59,776 bases of DNA from Bacteroidales bacterium. GTDB taxonomy: Bacteria > Bacteroidota > Bacteroidia > Bacteroidales > WCHB1-69. Shown here piece by piece: positions 25,506 to 34,150 of the stretch. Within the stretch, counting starts at the first letter, position 1. The number at the start of each line of letters is the position of its first letter. The translations under genes were made by a program, and so were the position numbers. The stretch is taken from contig JAFPVR010000050.1 in NCBI GenBank assembly GCA_017395245.1, positions 1 to 59,776 of the forward strand, in the 5' to 3' direction. The notes under the pieces are model-generated. The model was not told the DNA's origin and made no database searches. It worked only from the letters and a program-made list of their open reading frames with translations.

Positions 25506-26945
25506 CTATTTCCGGGCCAGCTTCTTGTTACCCGGCATGGAGGAATAGACCTGCTCCTTGTTGCGCTCGTAGATGTTGCCCAAAGCGCAGTTGGAGAAGG
25601 TGAGGCCGGAAGCCGTCACATGGTAGTTGGAGAAGTCGTACTGGTCGGTGTCCCAGTCAATCGGGATGGCGATGCTCATGCCGTAGCCCTCACTGCCGCT
25701 GATGCTCACATTGCTCAATGTAAGGCGGGTATCCTCCCACGTATACAGAGCCGCCTCATCGCCAGCGTTCTGAATGTTGCAGTAGGTCAGGTTGCAGCCG
25801 CCGTTGGTCTGACGGGTTGAGCCGATTTCCAAACCGTTCCAGTAACCGGCCTCGTTACTAAAGCCGCGGAAAATGACGGGTTGGGAAGAGGTTCCGTTGA
25901 CCTGCAGCAGCGCATTGTTGGTAACCGTCACATTCTGATCGTACGGGAAAACAAACTCCACACCGGCATTCACTATCATGGCGGCAGTGCCGTCCACATG
26001 CACGCCAGCTGTCAAATAATAGGGCACACCCTGGTTATTGTAGGTGACCGTCAAGTTACTCTCATCAAGCCAATAATTGTCAACCTCAATCATATTGTTC
26101 GTGTTGTTAGAATAGGCGTTACCGGTACCGAGACTGTTAACCGACTTATGATTGGCCAAAATAACAGGGCATTTGGTGTTTTTGACGATATTGTTCTCAA
26201 AAGCGGAGAGATTGCCATCCTGACCGACAAAGACACCATAATTTGTTGCACCATTGACCGTACAATGTTTCATGGACAGTTTTCCGTAAATCAGCACCAC
26301 TTCCTCGTAGCTTCCGCCATTGATGAAGTTGACATACTCGAACTGGTTGTCACTACGGTTGGAATTAACCTGCACGTTATCCCATGCGCCGACATTCTGG
26401 TTATTGGTCGGACCCGTGAGAGTGATCGGCTTATCAGCCGTGCCCACCATGCGTAGACCGGCGTTTTCTTCCACCGTAATACCGCCATACACACCCGTGA
26501 ACATGATGGTCACACCTGGCTCGATAGTCAGCAGGGCGTTCCCTTCCACATAGAAACGACCGTCGATGACATAGTCAACAGGCAGACCACGATCTGGCAA
26601 GGTAGTATTGGCGCTGATGCTGCCGGAAAGTTCCTCAGCACCCTCGGCACCACCACCACCGCCACCAGGCGTATCACTGAAAATGGCCGTGAAGGTGGCA
26701 TTGCCATCCACCACAATCGTGCGCGGATTGTCGGCATTGCCGTCATTCCAACAGTTGAAATAATAGCCAGCTGCAGGTATGGCCGTGAGAGTGGCCGTCT
26801 CACCGCCCTTGTAGGAACCGCCACCTGTGACGGTACCCCACTCTGCATTATTGGACTTCACCGTGATGGTGTAACTTTTCTTACAGCCCGTCATGGCCAA
26901 CATGACCAACAGAGCCATCGCTGAAATTTTAATCAATCTTTTCAT
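25506..26945 (-). CDS. Lipoprotein with InlB B-repeat-like domain and parallel beta-helix
   Basis: A surface or outer-membrane lipoprotein of 479 residues with lipobox Cys21 (MLAMTGCKK). Residues 24-92 form a divergent InlB B-repeat-like unit (GGSYKGGETATLTAIPAAGY and NATFTAIF). A glycine-rich linker leads into a right-handed beta-helix of about 350 residues with repeated turns such as LSMKHCTVNGATNYGV and ALLQVNGTSSQPVIF. Such helices often bind or cleave polysaccharides, but I see no lyase catalytic motif. It has its own promoter and terminator, so it is monocistronic. Confidence 0.85.
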   Translation of the reverse strand: MKRLIKISAMALLVMLAMTGCKKSYTITVKSNNAEWGTVTGGGSYKGGETATLTAIPAAGYYFNCWNDGNADNPRTIVVDGNATFTAIFSDTPGGGGGGAEGAEELSGSISANTTLPDRGLPVDYVIDGRFYVEGNALLTIEPGVTIMFTGVYGGITVEENAGLRMVGTADKPITLTGPTNNQNVGAWDNVQVNSNRSDNQFEYVNFINGGSYEEVVLIYGKLSMKHCTVNGATNYGVFVGQDGNLSAFENNIVKNTKCPVILANHKSVNSLGTGNAYSNNTNNMIEVDNYWLDESNLTVTYNNQGVPYYLTAGVHVDGTAAMIVNAGVEFVFPYDQNVTVTNNALLQVNGTSSQPVIFRGFSNEAGYWNGLEIGSTRQTNGGCNLTYCNIQNAGDEAALYTWEDTRLTLSNVSISGSEGYGMSIAIPIDWDTDQYDFSNYHVTASGLTFSNCALGNIYERNKEQVYSSMPGNKKLARK

Positions 26946-27002
26946 TGTTATTTCTTTTTGTTTATATTACCTCTTCTTGAAATTCAACATTTTTTTGAGC
27001 CG

Positions 27003-27010
27003 CAAAAATA
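27003..27010 (-). promoter_or_regulatory. -7 box TATTTTTG for the beta-helix lipoprotein
   Basis: The leftward TAnnTTTG box is 58 bp before the start at 26945, and about 40 bp from the opposing promoter of the PHP gene. Confidence 0.55.
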
Positions 27011-27049
27011 CTTATTTTTGGAAACCATTTTTACCGTTTGGAAAAATTG

Positions 27050-27057
27050 TATCTTTG
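27050..27057 (+). promoter_or_regulatory. -7 box TATCTTTG for the PHP-DRTGG-HATPase genes
   Basis: The rightward TAnnTTTG box is 20 bp before the ATG at 27078. Confidence 0.65.
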
Positions 27058-27077
27058 CCCGCCAAAAATGTGATTGG

Positions 27078-27821
27078 ATGAATATCTATAAGGCTGATTT
27101 ACACACGCATACGCTGTTTTCTCCGTGCGGCGATTTGGATATGACGCCGGAGAACATCATCACGCTTGCCTTGGAGCGGGGCCTCGACGTTATCGCCATC
27201 ACCGACCACAACGCCACGCGTCACTGCCGGTTGGCGGAGCACTACTCCCACAACCGCGACATCTTCGTGCTGTGCGGCGCGGAGGTGACCACCAAGGAGG
27301 AGGCCCACTGCCTGGCCTATTTCGGCGACCACGAGTCGTTGGACAAGTTCCAGGCCTATCTCGACGAGCACCTTCCCAACATCCCCAACGACCCCGACTT
27401 CTTCGGCGACCAGGTGCAGATCGACGAGGAGATGAACATCGTCTACGAAGAGCCGCGCCTGTTGACCTCGGCCATCGACCAGAACGTCAACCAGATTGCC
27501 GACAAAGTGCATGAATTGGGCGGTTTGTTCGTGCCCGCGCACATCGACAAGATGAAAAACAGCCTCATCGCGCAATTGGGATTCATCCCCTTCGACCTCG
27601 ACTACGACGCGGTGGAACTCTCCAAAAAAGGCGACAAAGACGAAATCCTGAAAGTACACAAGTATCTGAAAAACAAGATGTTCACCAGAAGTTCCGATGC
27701 CCACCAACCCGATATCATCGGCACAGCCCCCTGCTGGCTCAAAATGGAAACCCGCAGCTTCGAGGAAATACGCAAAGCCTTCCACGGGGAGGACGGAAGG
27801 GAAGTGCTACTTTCAATATAG
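27078..27821 (+). CDS. PHP-domain metal-dependent phosphoesterase
   Basis: A 247-residue cytoplasmic protein of the polymerase-and-histidinol-phosphatase superfamily. Metal-binding motifs are DLHTHTLFSPCGD (7-19), ITDHNATRHC and PAHIDK, with the last histidine in SSDAHQPD. Start chosen at 27078, just after the promoter; the longer frame begins inside it. The substrate is unknown. It opens a trio with a DRTGG protein and an ATPase-like protein, a combination I associate with [FeFe]-hydrogenase gene clusters in anaerobes; no hydrogenase gene is present here. Confidence 0.92.
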   Translation: MNIYKADLHTHTLFSPCGDLDMTPENIITLALERGLDVIAITDHNATRHCRLAEHYSHNRDIFVLCGAEVTTKEEAHCLAYFGDHESLDKFQAYLDEHLPNIPNDPDFFGDQVQIDEEMNIVYEEPRLLTSAIDQNVNQIADKVHELGGLFVPAHIDKMKNSLIAQLGFIPFDLDYDAVELSKKGDKDEILKVHKYLKNKMFTRSSDAHQPDIIGTAPCWLKMETRSFEEIRKAFHGEDGREVLLSI

Positions 27822-27824
27822 AAT

Positions 27825-27857
27825 GCTGAATGATGAATGATGAATGATGAATATAAT
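27825..27857. repeat. Tandem word repeat (GAATGAT units)
   Basis: GAATGCTGAATGATGAATG and two further ATGAATGATG units follow the PHP stop codon directly and lead into element C copy 2. Confidence 0.7.
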
Positions 27858-27864
27858 TCTTTGA

Positions 27865-27932
27865 GCAGCCTCGAAGAGGCAACACGCGCGAAGCGCAATT
27901 AACCCCACACAAGGCGAAGCCGCAATGTGGGG
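27865..27932. repeat. Palindromic element C, copy 2
   Basis: GCAGCCTCGAAGAGGC, then GCGCGAAGCGC, then CCCCACAC...TGTGGGG in inverted order relative to copy 1. It separates the PHP and DRTGG genes. Confidence 0.8.
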
Positions 27933-27970
27933 CGCGCAAACAGTAAACAATAAACGAAACACCAAATAAA

Positions 27971-28306
27971 ATGACAGTAAAAGAATTAGTAGAAAAAATG
28001 AACCTCACCGTCTTCTGCGGCGAGGACAATATGGACACCGAAATCAAGGGCGGCTACGTCTCTGATTTGTTAAGCGATGTGATGGGCTTCGCGCAGGAGG
28101 GTCACGCATGGGTGACGCTGCAAACCCACAAGAACGTCATCGCTATCGCCTCCCTGAAGGAGTTAGCGTGCGTCATCCTCGTAAAGGGCAACAAACCCGA
28201 CGACGACATGCTGGAACAAGCCAAGGAGGAGGACATCCCCGTGTTGGGCACCGACGAGCAGACCTTTGAGGTGGCCGGACAAATCTACAAATACTTAAAC
28301 GCCTAA
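27971..28306 (+). CDS. DRTGG-domain protein
   Basis: A 111-residue protein consisting of one DRTGG domain (KELVEKMNLTVFCGEDNM, GYVSDLLSDVMGFAQEG, ACVILVKGNKPDDDML). DRTGG domains are found in CBS-linked and phosphotransacetylase-type proteins and next to hydrogenase operons; the ligand is not known. The ATPase gene follows after 2 bp, so the two are translationally coupled. Confidence 0.88.
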   Translation: MTVKELVEKMNLTVFCGEDNMDTEIKGGYVSDLLSDVMGFAQEGHAWVTLQTHKNVIAIASLKELACVILVKGNKPDDDMLEQAKEEDIPVLGTDEQTFEVAGQIYKYLNA

Positions 28307-28308
28307 GT

Positions 28309-28854
28309 ATGAAAGATTTGTCGATGCACATCATGGACATTCTCCAGAATTCCACCCGTGCAAAAGCCAACAACATCACCCTCGAAGTCTTGGAGAACCA
28401 CGACGCGGACACGCTGACGCTCATCTTCAAGGATGACGGCTGCGGCATGAGTGCGGAGACCGTGGAGAAGGTCACCAACCCGTTCTTCACGACGCGCACC
28501 ACGCGCAAGGTGGGTCTCGGACTGCCGCTGCTGAAGCAGAACACCGAGATGACCGGTGGCTCGATGAACATTGAGAGCGAAGTCGGCGTGGGCACCACCG
28601 TCACCGCCGTGTTCGGGCTCACCCACCTCGACCGACCGCCCATGGGCGACCTCGCCGGCACCATGGTGCTCACCATCGCCGCCCATCCCGAGATACACTT
28701 CATCCTTCATTTCCAGCGCATTAAGGACGGCAAAGAGGAAACCGACTACATCCTCGACACCGACGAACTCTACGAAGCCCTCGACGGCGTGTCCATGCAG
28801 GAGCCCGAAGTGATGACGTACATCAAGGAGATGGTCGAGGAGAACCTTCGGTAA
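28309..28854 (+). CDS. HATPase_c (GHKL) ATP-binding protein
   Basis: A 181-residue protein with a histidine-kinase-like ATPase fold and no kinase or receiver domain. The N-box is DILQNSTRAKANNITLEV, the G1 box FKDDGCGMS (41-49), followed by NPFFTTRTTRKVGLGLPLLK and the G3-like GSMNIESEVGVGTTV. The last 60 residues are outside the ATPase fold. Such stand-alone ATPases act as anti-sigma-like or hydrogenase-linked regulators; the partner here is unknown. Confidence 0.9.
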   Translation: MKDLSMHIMDILQNSTRAKANNITLEVLENHDADTLTLIFKDDGCGMSAETVEKVTNPFFTTRTTRKVGLGLPLLKQNTEMTGGSMNIESEVGVGTTVTAVFGLTHLDRPPMGDLAGTMVLTIAAHPEIHFILHFQRIKDGKEETDYILDTDELYEALDGVSMQEPEVMTYIKEMVEENLR

Positions 28855-28862
28855 AAAAAATA

Positions 28863-28870
28863 TATATTTG
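28863..28870 (+). promoter_or_regulatory. -7 box TATATTTG for the 28915 gene
   Basis: The rightward TAnnTTTG box lies directly after the HATPase stop codon, 44 bp before the next ATG. Confidence 0.6.
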
Positions 28871-28914
28871 CAGCCGCTTTTAACAGTTAATTCTTAAAAT
28901 TAAAACGTACCAAT

Positions 28915-30594
28915 ATGAAGAAATTAAGTCTACTTTTGTTCGCGGTTTTGTTCGCTTTTTGCGGGCTGAACGCGCAAACCGTGGTCCTGAGCGAGGATTT
29001 CTCGGCCATCTCGGACAGTAACAGCTACACCATCACCAACTCCCTCGACCAATACACGCAAGTTCCGGGATGGTCCGGCGACTGGATCTATCCAAGCACC
29101 GGCAAGGTGAAGATCGGCAAGTCGGCCGAGGCGGGCTTTCTCCAGACCCCGGCAATCGACCTATCCAGCAACAACGGCCAGTTCGTGGTGACATTCGACG
29201 CGAAAGCGTGGCCTAACGACGCCACCAGCCTTATCGTGGCCGTTGACGGTGTCCCCTACACCGTGGAAGGCCTCAGCACCACGGCGTTCAACACCTTCTC
29301 CGTACCGTTCTCTGGCGGCACATCGGCCACGGTTGTCAAATTCCAGGGATTCCAAGCCAGCCACGGCCGCTTCTTCCTCGACAATGTGGTCATCACCTCC
29401 CAAGAGCTTGGTCCCGACGTGACGGCACCGTTTGTGGCAACCGTAACCCCATCTGACAACTCCCTCGCCGTTGTCTTCAGCGAAGCCCTTGACCAGGCCA
29501 CCGCACAGACGGCTGCCAACTACACGATAGACAACAACATCACCGTGACTTCCGCCACCTTGAACGGCAGCGTAGTCACCCTGGCCGTCTCCCCCGCCCT
29601 CACCGAGGGCAGCACCTACACCCTTATTGTCAACAATGTGGCTGACGTGGCCGGCAATGTGATGACCCCCGACACCATCACGTTCACCTACGGTGTTGAC
29701 GCTGAGTTTCAGGTGGCCAACATCGCCGCCCTTCGCGCCAAATGGACGGATGCGTTGGATGTCAACGGCACCCACTTCGGCAACGATGTCTACAAACTCA
29801 CCGGCAACGTGATTGTCACCGGCATCAACAACAGCTACCGTCACCAGATCTTCATCCAGGATGCCACCGGCGCCATCGTCATTGACGACCCCAACAACAA
29901 GATTGTCAGCGCGTTAGAGAGCGGCGATGAGATCACCGGTATTTATGGCACCCTCACCGACTATTACGGTCTGCTGCAATTTGCTGTAACGGAGGAGTTC
30001 AACGCCCCCGCCATCTCCATCTACAATGACGTCACCCCGCTGACCGTCACAGTTGCTGAGATGCAGGATGTGGACTACATGAACGCCCACCAAAGCGAGC
30101 TCATCCGCATGGAGGGGGTCTCGTTCAATGAGACGGGCACCTTTGCCAACGGCACGAAATACACGCTGACGCAGAACGGTGTCACCGGCACGGGCGTATG
30201 GATCCACTTCTACAACGTGGCGGGTCTCACCGGCGAAGCCATCCCCGTGGGTCCGACCAACCTCACCGGCGTGAACAAAATCTCTTACAGTCAATACTAT
30301 CTGATTCCGCGCACCGGCGCTGACATCGGCACCGGCCTGACGCAGTATCTCACGGAGAACGACGTGGTTGTCTACCCGAACCCCGTCGCCGACCAGCTGA
30401 CCGTCTCCCTCCGCACTGATGCCTTCCGCGTGAGCGAAATGGCCATTTACGACCTCAACGGCAAGCTCGTGATGGCACAGCCCGTCGAGGACAACCAAAT
30501 CAGCGTGAACGCCACCCGCCTCGCCACCGGCAACTACTTCCTGCGCCTGAGCGACGGCAAGAACAGCGTCACCACGAAGTTCGTGAAGAGGTAG
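28915..30594 (+). CDS. Secreted multidomain protein with Ig-like domain and T9SS tail
   Basis: The 559-residue protein starts with a Sec signal (MKKLSLLLFAVLFAFCGLNAQ). A cleaved-adhesin/choice-of-anchor-type jelly-roll domain follows (about 25-165: LSEDFSAI, GFLQTPAIDLSSNNG, FFLDNVVI). Next is a Big_5/SbsA-type Ig domain (about 168-262: TPSDNSLAVVFSEALDQAT). An OB-fold-like region follows (about 265-450: YKLTGNVIVTGI, ESGDEITGIYGTL). The last 75 residues are a T9SS type A sorting domain (VVYPNPVADQLTVSL, TGNYFLRLS). It is probably surface-attached; its ligand is unknown. Confidence 0.88.
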   Translation: MKKLSLLLFAVLFAFCGLNAQTVVLSEDFSAISDSNSYTITNSLDQYTQVPGWSGDWIYPSTGKVKIGKSAEAGFLQTPAIDLSSNNGQFVVTFDAKAWPNDATSLIVAVDGVPYTVEGLSTTAFNTFSVPFSGGTSATVVKFQGFQASHGRFFLDNVVITSQELGPDVTAPFVATVTPSDNSLAVVFSEALDQATAQTAANYTIDNNITVTSATLNGSVVTLAVSPALTEGSTYTLIVNNVADVAGNVMTPDTITFTYGVDAEFQVANIAALRAKWTDALDVNGTHFGNDVYKLTGNVIVTGINNSYRHQIFIQDATGAIVIDDPNNKIVSALESGDEITGIYGTLTDYYGLLQFAVTEEFNAPAISIYNDVTPLTVTVAEMQDVDYMNAHQSELIRMEGVSFNETGTFANGTKYTLTQNGVTGTGVWIHFYNVAGLTGEAIPVGPTNLTGVNKISYSQYYLIPRTGADIGTGLTQYLTENDVVVYPNPVADQLTVSLRTDAFRVSEMAIYDLNGKLVMAQPVEDNQISVNATRLATGNYFLRLSDGKNSVTTKFVKR

Positions 30595-30680
30595 GACTTG
30601 AGACTTAGGACTTAGGACTTGAGACTTAAGACTTAAGACTTAGGACTTAAGACTTAAGACTTAAGACTTAAGACTTAAGA
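30594..30680. repeat. Tandem word repeat (GACTTAA/GACTTGA)
   Basis: Roughly twelve 7-bp units of GACTTRR run from the stop codon to the terminator hairpin. It is the longest array of its type in the window. Confidence 0.85.
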
Positions 30681-30716
30681 AAAGCCGCGTGTATCGGAGG
30701 ATGCACGCGGCTTTTT
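30681..30716 (+). terminator. Strong intrinsic terminator after the 28915 gene
   Basis: AAAGCCGCGTG pairs with CACGCGGCTTT around a 12-base loop and is followed by TTTT. The stem is 11 bp. Confidence 0.9.
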
Positions 30717-30739
30717 TGTATCCGTCTTTCTGAAGATGA

Positions 30740-31399
30740 TTACCTCTCAAAGGCAAAAACTTCTTCTAAGCTGTTATTCTGAAATACATCGGAACAGAAG
30801 ATGAGATTCGGGAAAAGCGGGAGGTTGTGGCGGCGGCCTTCGGAAAGGTCGGTTCCCGTAACCTGCTGATAGAGAAAACAAACCAATTCGGTACAATAGA
30901 ACGCGGTACTGTCCTCCGTGTTGAAGAGGTCGTCGAAAAGGGGGTGGCGGTCGTGATAGAGCGCAAGCCCTCGATGGAGCAGGGCCAAAGTATCGGCCGG
31001 GGTAATGGGATAGCGGTACACGCCTCCTTTCACGGCGCGGTCGCTGCGGAAAAAGGTGCCAATGGGCTCGAGCTTCACGCTGTCCTCCTCCTGCTTCGTA
31101 ACCCGCTCATTAGGCACGGCATGCAAGACGTACCAGCCATCACCGTTCCAGACCACCATGCCCACATGCGTGTAGAGACTGCTGCGGTCAAGCGTGGTCA
31201 TCGCACGGCTCTCTCGGCTCTCGCCCTCACGGAAGGCGAGGTCGCCACTCTGCAGGCAAACGGTATCAGGCAGCACGTAATCCTCGGCCGGAACATTCCG
31301 ACGACAACCGACGAGCATTAGCAAAAGGCAAAAGAAAAAGGCAGAGACAACCCGAAGGTTCCCTCTACCTTTATTCGCCAAAAGAGAGCTGTTAGGCAT
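30740..31399 (-). CDS. YiiX-like permuted NlpC/P60 lipoprotein hydrolase
   Basis: An envelope lipoprotein (lipobox LMLVGC, Cys32) of 219 residues with the circularly permuted papain-like fold of the YiiX/YebB group. LQSGDLAFREG opens the domain, His78 lies in SSLYTHVGMV, and the nucleophile Cys169 in STAFYCTELVCFLYQQ, in the order expected for the permuted family. A role in hydrolysing amide bonds in wall peptides or lipids is inferred from the fold. Its start overlaps the end of the DUF4878 gene by 8 bp. Confidence 0.88.
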   Translation of the reverse strand: MPNSSLLANKGRGNLRVVSAFFFCLLLMLVGCRRNVPAEDYVLPDTVCLQSGDLAFREGESRESRAMTTLDRSSLYTHVGMVVWNGDGWYVLHAVPNERVTKQEEDSVKLEPIGTFFRSDRAVKGGVYRYPITPADTLALLHRGLALYHDRHPLFDDLFNTEDSTAFYCTELVCFLYQQVTGTDLSEGRRHNLPLFPNLIFCSDVFQNNSLEEVFAFER

Positions 31400-31763
31400 G
31401 GAGTTTCCACTTGCCGTCCACCTTCACCAGTTTCATTTCTTTGGTGCTCTCTTCAGGTTCTTCATTAAAAGAAGATGTCACGGTGCTTTTCACCTCCACC
31501 GTGGCACTGTTTCCATCCTCGGAAATCTTTTCCGAAAGAATCTCGAAGTCAACGACTTTAATGTCGAATCCCTTGTATTTCTCGATTTGTCTTTGGATGT
31601 CTTCCTGGTTAGTAATGTCCGTGTAGGAGAGCGCTTTCTCGTAGTCTCCAGCCTGGAGCGCTTTGAAATAAGCCTTGACCGTGGCTGACGGGGAGGAGGA
31701 CTTGCAGGAAGTCAAGCCGAAAACGGCGACAACCGCGCAGAGGATAACGATTAACTTTTTCAT
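31392..31763 (-). CDS. DUF4878 lipoprotein
   Basis: A 123-residue lipoprotein with acylated Cys20 (VFGLTSCKS). The DUF4878 domain, an NTF2-like fold, is recognisable in SATVKAYFKALQAGDYEKALSY and the ending KLVKVDGKWKLHA. Function unknown. It overlaps the YiiX-like gene by 8 bp, so the two lipoproteins are probably made together. Confidence 0.9.
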   Translation of the reverse strand: MKKLIVILCAVVAVFGLTSCKSSSPSATVKAYFKALQAGDYEKALSYTDITNQEDIQRQIEKYKGFDIKVVDFEILSEKISEDGNSATVEVKSTVTSSFNEEPEESTKEMKLVKVDGKWKLHA

Positions 31764-31797
31764 AACGTTTGTATTTAATGAACACTAAATGGGTTTT

Positions 31798-31828
31798 ACT
31801 TTGACTTTGACTTTGACCTTGACTTTTA
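31798..31828. repeat. Tandem word repeat (TTTGACT)
   Basis: CTTTGACTTTGACTTTGACC and a further unit lie between the deaminase stop and the DUF4878 start. Confidence 0.7.
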
Positions 31829-32314
31829 TTTTGGGAGGAATCCGGCGTGGAAGGTGTAGGGCAGCAGATGGGCGACGCTCTGGAAGTGGTAGATGGGGCC
31901 TTCCTGACCGGCAAGGATGACTTCCATCGGATGACCGAACTTCTGCTCGTATTCGAAGAGCACCTGCCGACAGCTCCCGCAGGGGGAGACAGGCTCCTTG
32001 AGGGGTTCGTCGGGGTTGATGGCCGTGATGGCGATTTTGTTGAACGGCACCTCGGGATACATGGCCGAGGCGGCGAAGGCGGCGGTGCGCTCGGCACAGA
32101 GGCCGCAGGGATAGACCGCATTCTCCTGGTTGCAGCCCGTAACCACCTGCCCGTTGTTCATCAGGACGGCCGCACCGACCTGGAAGTGGGAATACTTCGC
32201 GTAGGCGCGGGTGGCCGCCTCCTCGGCATGGCGCAACAGCTCGCGCAAGTCGTCAGGCAGCTCCTCGCGCCCGTCATACACGCGCATCTGGGTTTCCAAT
32301 GTAATCGTCTTCAT
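31826..32314 (-). CDS. cdd: Cytidine deaminase
   Basis: Cytoplasmic pyrimidine-salvage enzyme that deaminates cytidine or deoxycytidine to the uridine form. The zinc site is complete: Cys73 and Glu75 in CGLCAERTAAFAASAM, and Cys112/Cys115 in PCGSCRQVLFE. YSHFQVGAAVLMNNGQVVTGCNQENA is the usual substrate region. At 162 residues it matches the Bacteroidota form. Gene symbol by family. Confidence 0.96.
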   Translation of the reverse strand: MKTITLETQMRVYDGREELPDDLRELLRHAEEAATRAYAKYSHFQVGAAVLMNNGQVVTGCNQENAVYPCGLCAERTAAFAASAMYPEVPFNKIAITAINPDEPLKEPVSPCGSCRQVLFEYEQKFGHPMEVILAGQEGPIYHFQSVAHLLPYTFHAGFLPK

Positions 32315-32363
32315 ACAATATAACTATAACGCTTCTATATAACAACTGTCACTCTGTCTGTTC

Positions 32364-32420
32364 GTAGGAGTTCCGCCATTCCTGGCGGCCTTTTCTGCGG
32401 CAGGAATGCCGCAGCTCCTA
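32364..32420. repeat. Palindromic element B (GTAGGAG...CTCCTA with two inner hairpins)
   Basis: Outer arms AGGAG/CTCCT enclose the hairpins CCGCCATTCCTGGCGG (32373-32388) and CTGCGGCAGGAATGCCGCAG (32395-32414). It begins with GTAGGAG, as does the element at 201-232. Confidence 0.75.
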
Positions 32421-32477
32421 TGACGCCGCAAATATAGCATTTTTTACAACCGGCTCAAATCCGATAAAAAAAAATCG

Positions 32478-32485
32478 TACTTTCG
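32478..32485 (+). promoter_or_regulatory. -7-like box TACTTTCG
   Basis: One mismatch to TAnnTTTG, 77 bp before the 32562 start codon. The gap between holds TTCAAGA word repeats (32496-32538). Confidence 0.4.
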
Positions 32486-32495
32486 CCGCCGCTTT

Positions 32496-32538
32496 CAAGA
32501 TTCAAGATTCAAGATTCAAGAGTCAGGTTTCAGGTTGG
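32496..32538. repeat. Tandem word repeat (TTCAAGA / GTTTCAG)
   Basis: CAAGATTCAAGATTCAAGA and GTTTCAGGTT units fill the leader of the 32562 gene. Confidence 0.7.
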
Positions 32539-32561
32539 CAACAAACAAGTAAACATAAAAT

Positions 32562-34100
32562 ATGAAAAAAGTACTGTTATCCGCCATTTTCATGGCATTT
32601 GCCGTCTGCATGATGGCGCAAAGCGTGGCTCTTTGCGAGCCTTTCTCCAACACTTGGATGCGTAGGCCCATGGTTTACGGCACACCTGTCGGGCAGGACG
32701 GGGAAAACCTCTATTTCTTCCTCAGCCCGCGCACCAACGACTCTTTCAAACCTAAAACATGGACCGACCATCTTTTTATTATTGACAAGAGCTCCATGCA
32801 GCGGACCGACATCCCCATTACCGTTGCCACGAAGTACAACTTCTTGGGCGGCATCACCGCCGACAACAGCGTCATCGGGCTTTACTACAGCCTGAACAAC
32901 AAGGGCGCCCAAGTAACCTTCACCATCGCCGACGTTGACAAATCGTCCAAAGGGATGACCTTGGACGACAGAAACGCCATCAGCACCACCGCCAACTCGA
33001 GATACTGGCCCGACTATAAATGCGCCACATCTCCGGACGGCAAATTGCTTGCCGCCATGGTGATGGTTACTGGAAAGGACAGACAGTTGGAGAACCTCTT
33101 CGCCGTGGTGGTGAATGACGAAGGGGAATTCGTTTGGAGCGGCCAAGTCACCCCCGATTTTGGCGGCAAAACATTCTCTTTAGGCAATCTCACCGTTGAC
33201 AACGAGGGAACCCTCTACATTCCGGCCTACACCTGCCAGATGAGCGGCAAGAACATCTCCGACGACCACTTCATGATCATCAAGACGAACAGCGACGGCA
33301 CAGAATCCTACGACAAGGCAGTCAGCTTCGGCACGCCGCAGAATTTCACCGCCAAGATACTCTCAGACGGCAGAGTGGTTGTGGGAGGCTATTACACGGA
33401 TTCCAAAATTAACACCTCCACGCAGTCGAGCGGCTATTTCTTCTACAAGTTCGACACCCAGTCGGAAAACATCACCGACGTGCAGAGCTTCAAGTTCAGC
33501 AACGGTTATGTGGAGGCGGAAGTGTGGACGCGTTTCGCCACTGAGCTCGGCAATCAGCAGTACGCCATCAGCGCCGACGACATCTACGAGCTGGCTAACG
33601 GCAGCCTCGTGCTATGCGGCGAGCACCGCTTCGTCAAGGAGATCTACAACGCCCAGATGAACAGCACCACCTACCAGATGCTCACCAAGAACATCCTGGT
33701 TTCCACGTTGCTGCCCAACGGCACCTCCCATTTCACCATGATTGAGAAGCAGCAGTCCTTCGCCTCGTTCTTGAGCCCCGGCGACGACTGGACCCCGGCA
33801 AGCGTCTCCTACTCCGCCTTCGCGCAAGGCGACGACCTGTACTTCCTCTTCAACGACGACCCCAGAAACATCCCCTACCCCGGCAAAGGTGTCGTCTATT
33901 GTCCCGGCGGCCTGTCATTCAAGAAGAAATGGGAGAGTGTGTTGATGAAGCTCACCCCTGACCAGAAGCTCACCCAGCGCGTGCTCCCCGACCCCAACCA
34001 ACTGCTGCGTGTCGTGGAGTTCACCGACGGCGAATCCTTCTTCGCTTCCGGCATCGGCAAAAGCGAGTTCTTCATGACGAAATACGCCATCGAGGAGTGA
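32562..34100 (+). CDS. Secreted protein of unknown function, paralogue of the 17729 gene
   Basis: A 512-residue secreted protein (MKKVLLSAIFMAFAVCMMAQ signal). It shares the whole layout of the gene inserted in the lipid operon: FLSPRTNDSF-type sequence near the N-terminus, MVMVTGKDR-type strands in the middle, ELANGSLVLCGEH near 340, SYSAFAQGDDLYFLFNDDP and NIPYPGKG near 430, and a (F)MTKYA end. The periodic beta-strand pattern suggests a propeller. No sorting domain is visible, so the protein may be periplasmic. It is monocistronic with a strong terminator. Confidence 0.85.
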   Translation: MKKVLLSAIFMAFAVCMMAQSVALCEPFSNTWMRRPMVYGTPVGQDGENLYFFLSPRTNDSFKPKTWTDHLFIIDKSSMQRTDIPITVATKYNFLGGITADNSVIGLYYSLNNKGAQVTFTIADVDKSSKGMTLDDRNAISTTANSRYWPDYKCATSPDGKLLAAMVMVTGKDRQLENLFAVVVNDEGEFVWSGQVTPDFGGKTFSLGNLTVDNEGTLYIPAYTCQMSGKNISDDHFMIIKTNSDGTESYDKAVSFGTPQNFTAKILSDGRVVVGGYYTDSKINTSTQSSGYFFYKFDTQSENITDVQSFKFSNGYVEAEVWTRFATELGNQQYAISADDIYELANGSLVLCGEHRFVKEIYNAQMNSTTYQMLTKNILVSTLLPNGTSHFTMIEKQQSFASFLSPGDDWTPASVSYSAFAQGDDLYFLFNDDPRNIPYPGKGVVYCPGGLSFKKKWESVLMKLTPDQKLTQRVLPDPNQLLRVVEFTDGESFFASGIGKSEFFMTKYAIEE

Positions 34101-34120
34101 GCTGGGAACAGTGATTAGTC

Positions 34121-34150
34121 ACGGGGGACTCGGAAGAGTTCCCCGTTTTG
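34121..34150 (+). terminator. Intrinsic terminator after the 32562 gene
   Basis: ACGGGGGACTC and GAGTTCCCCGT pair around a GGAA tetraloop, followed by TTTTGTTAT. It also lies at the stop of the convergent TPR gene. Confidence 0.88.
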
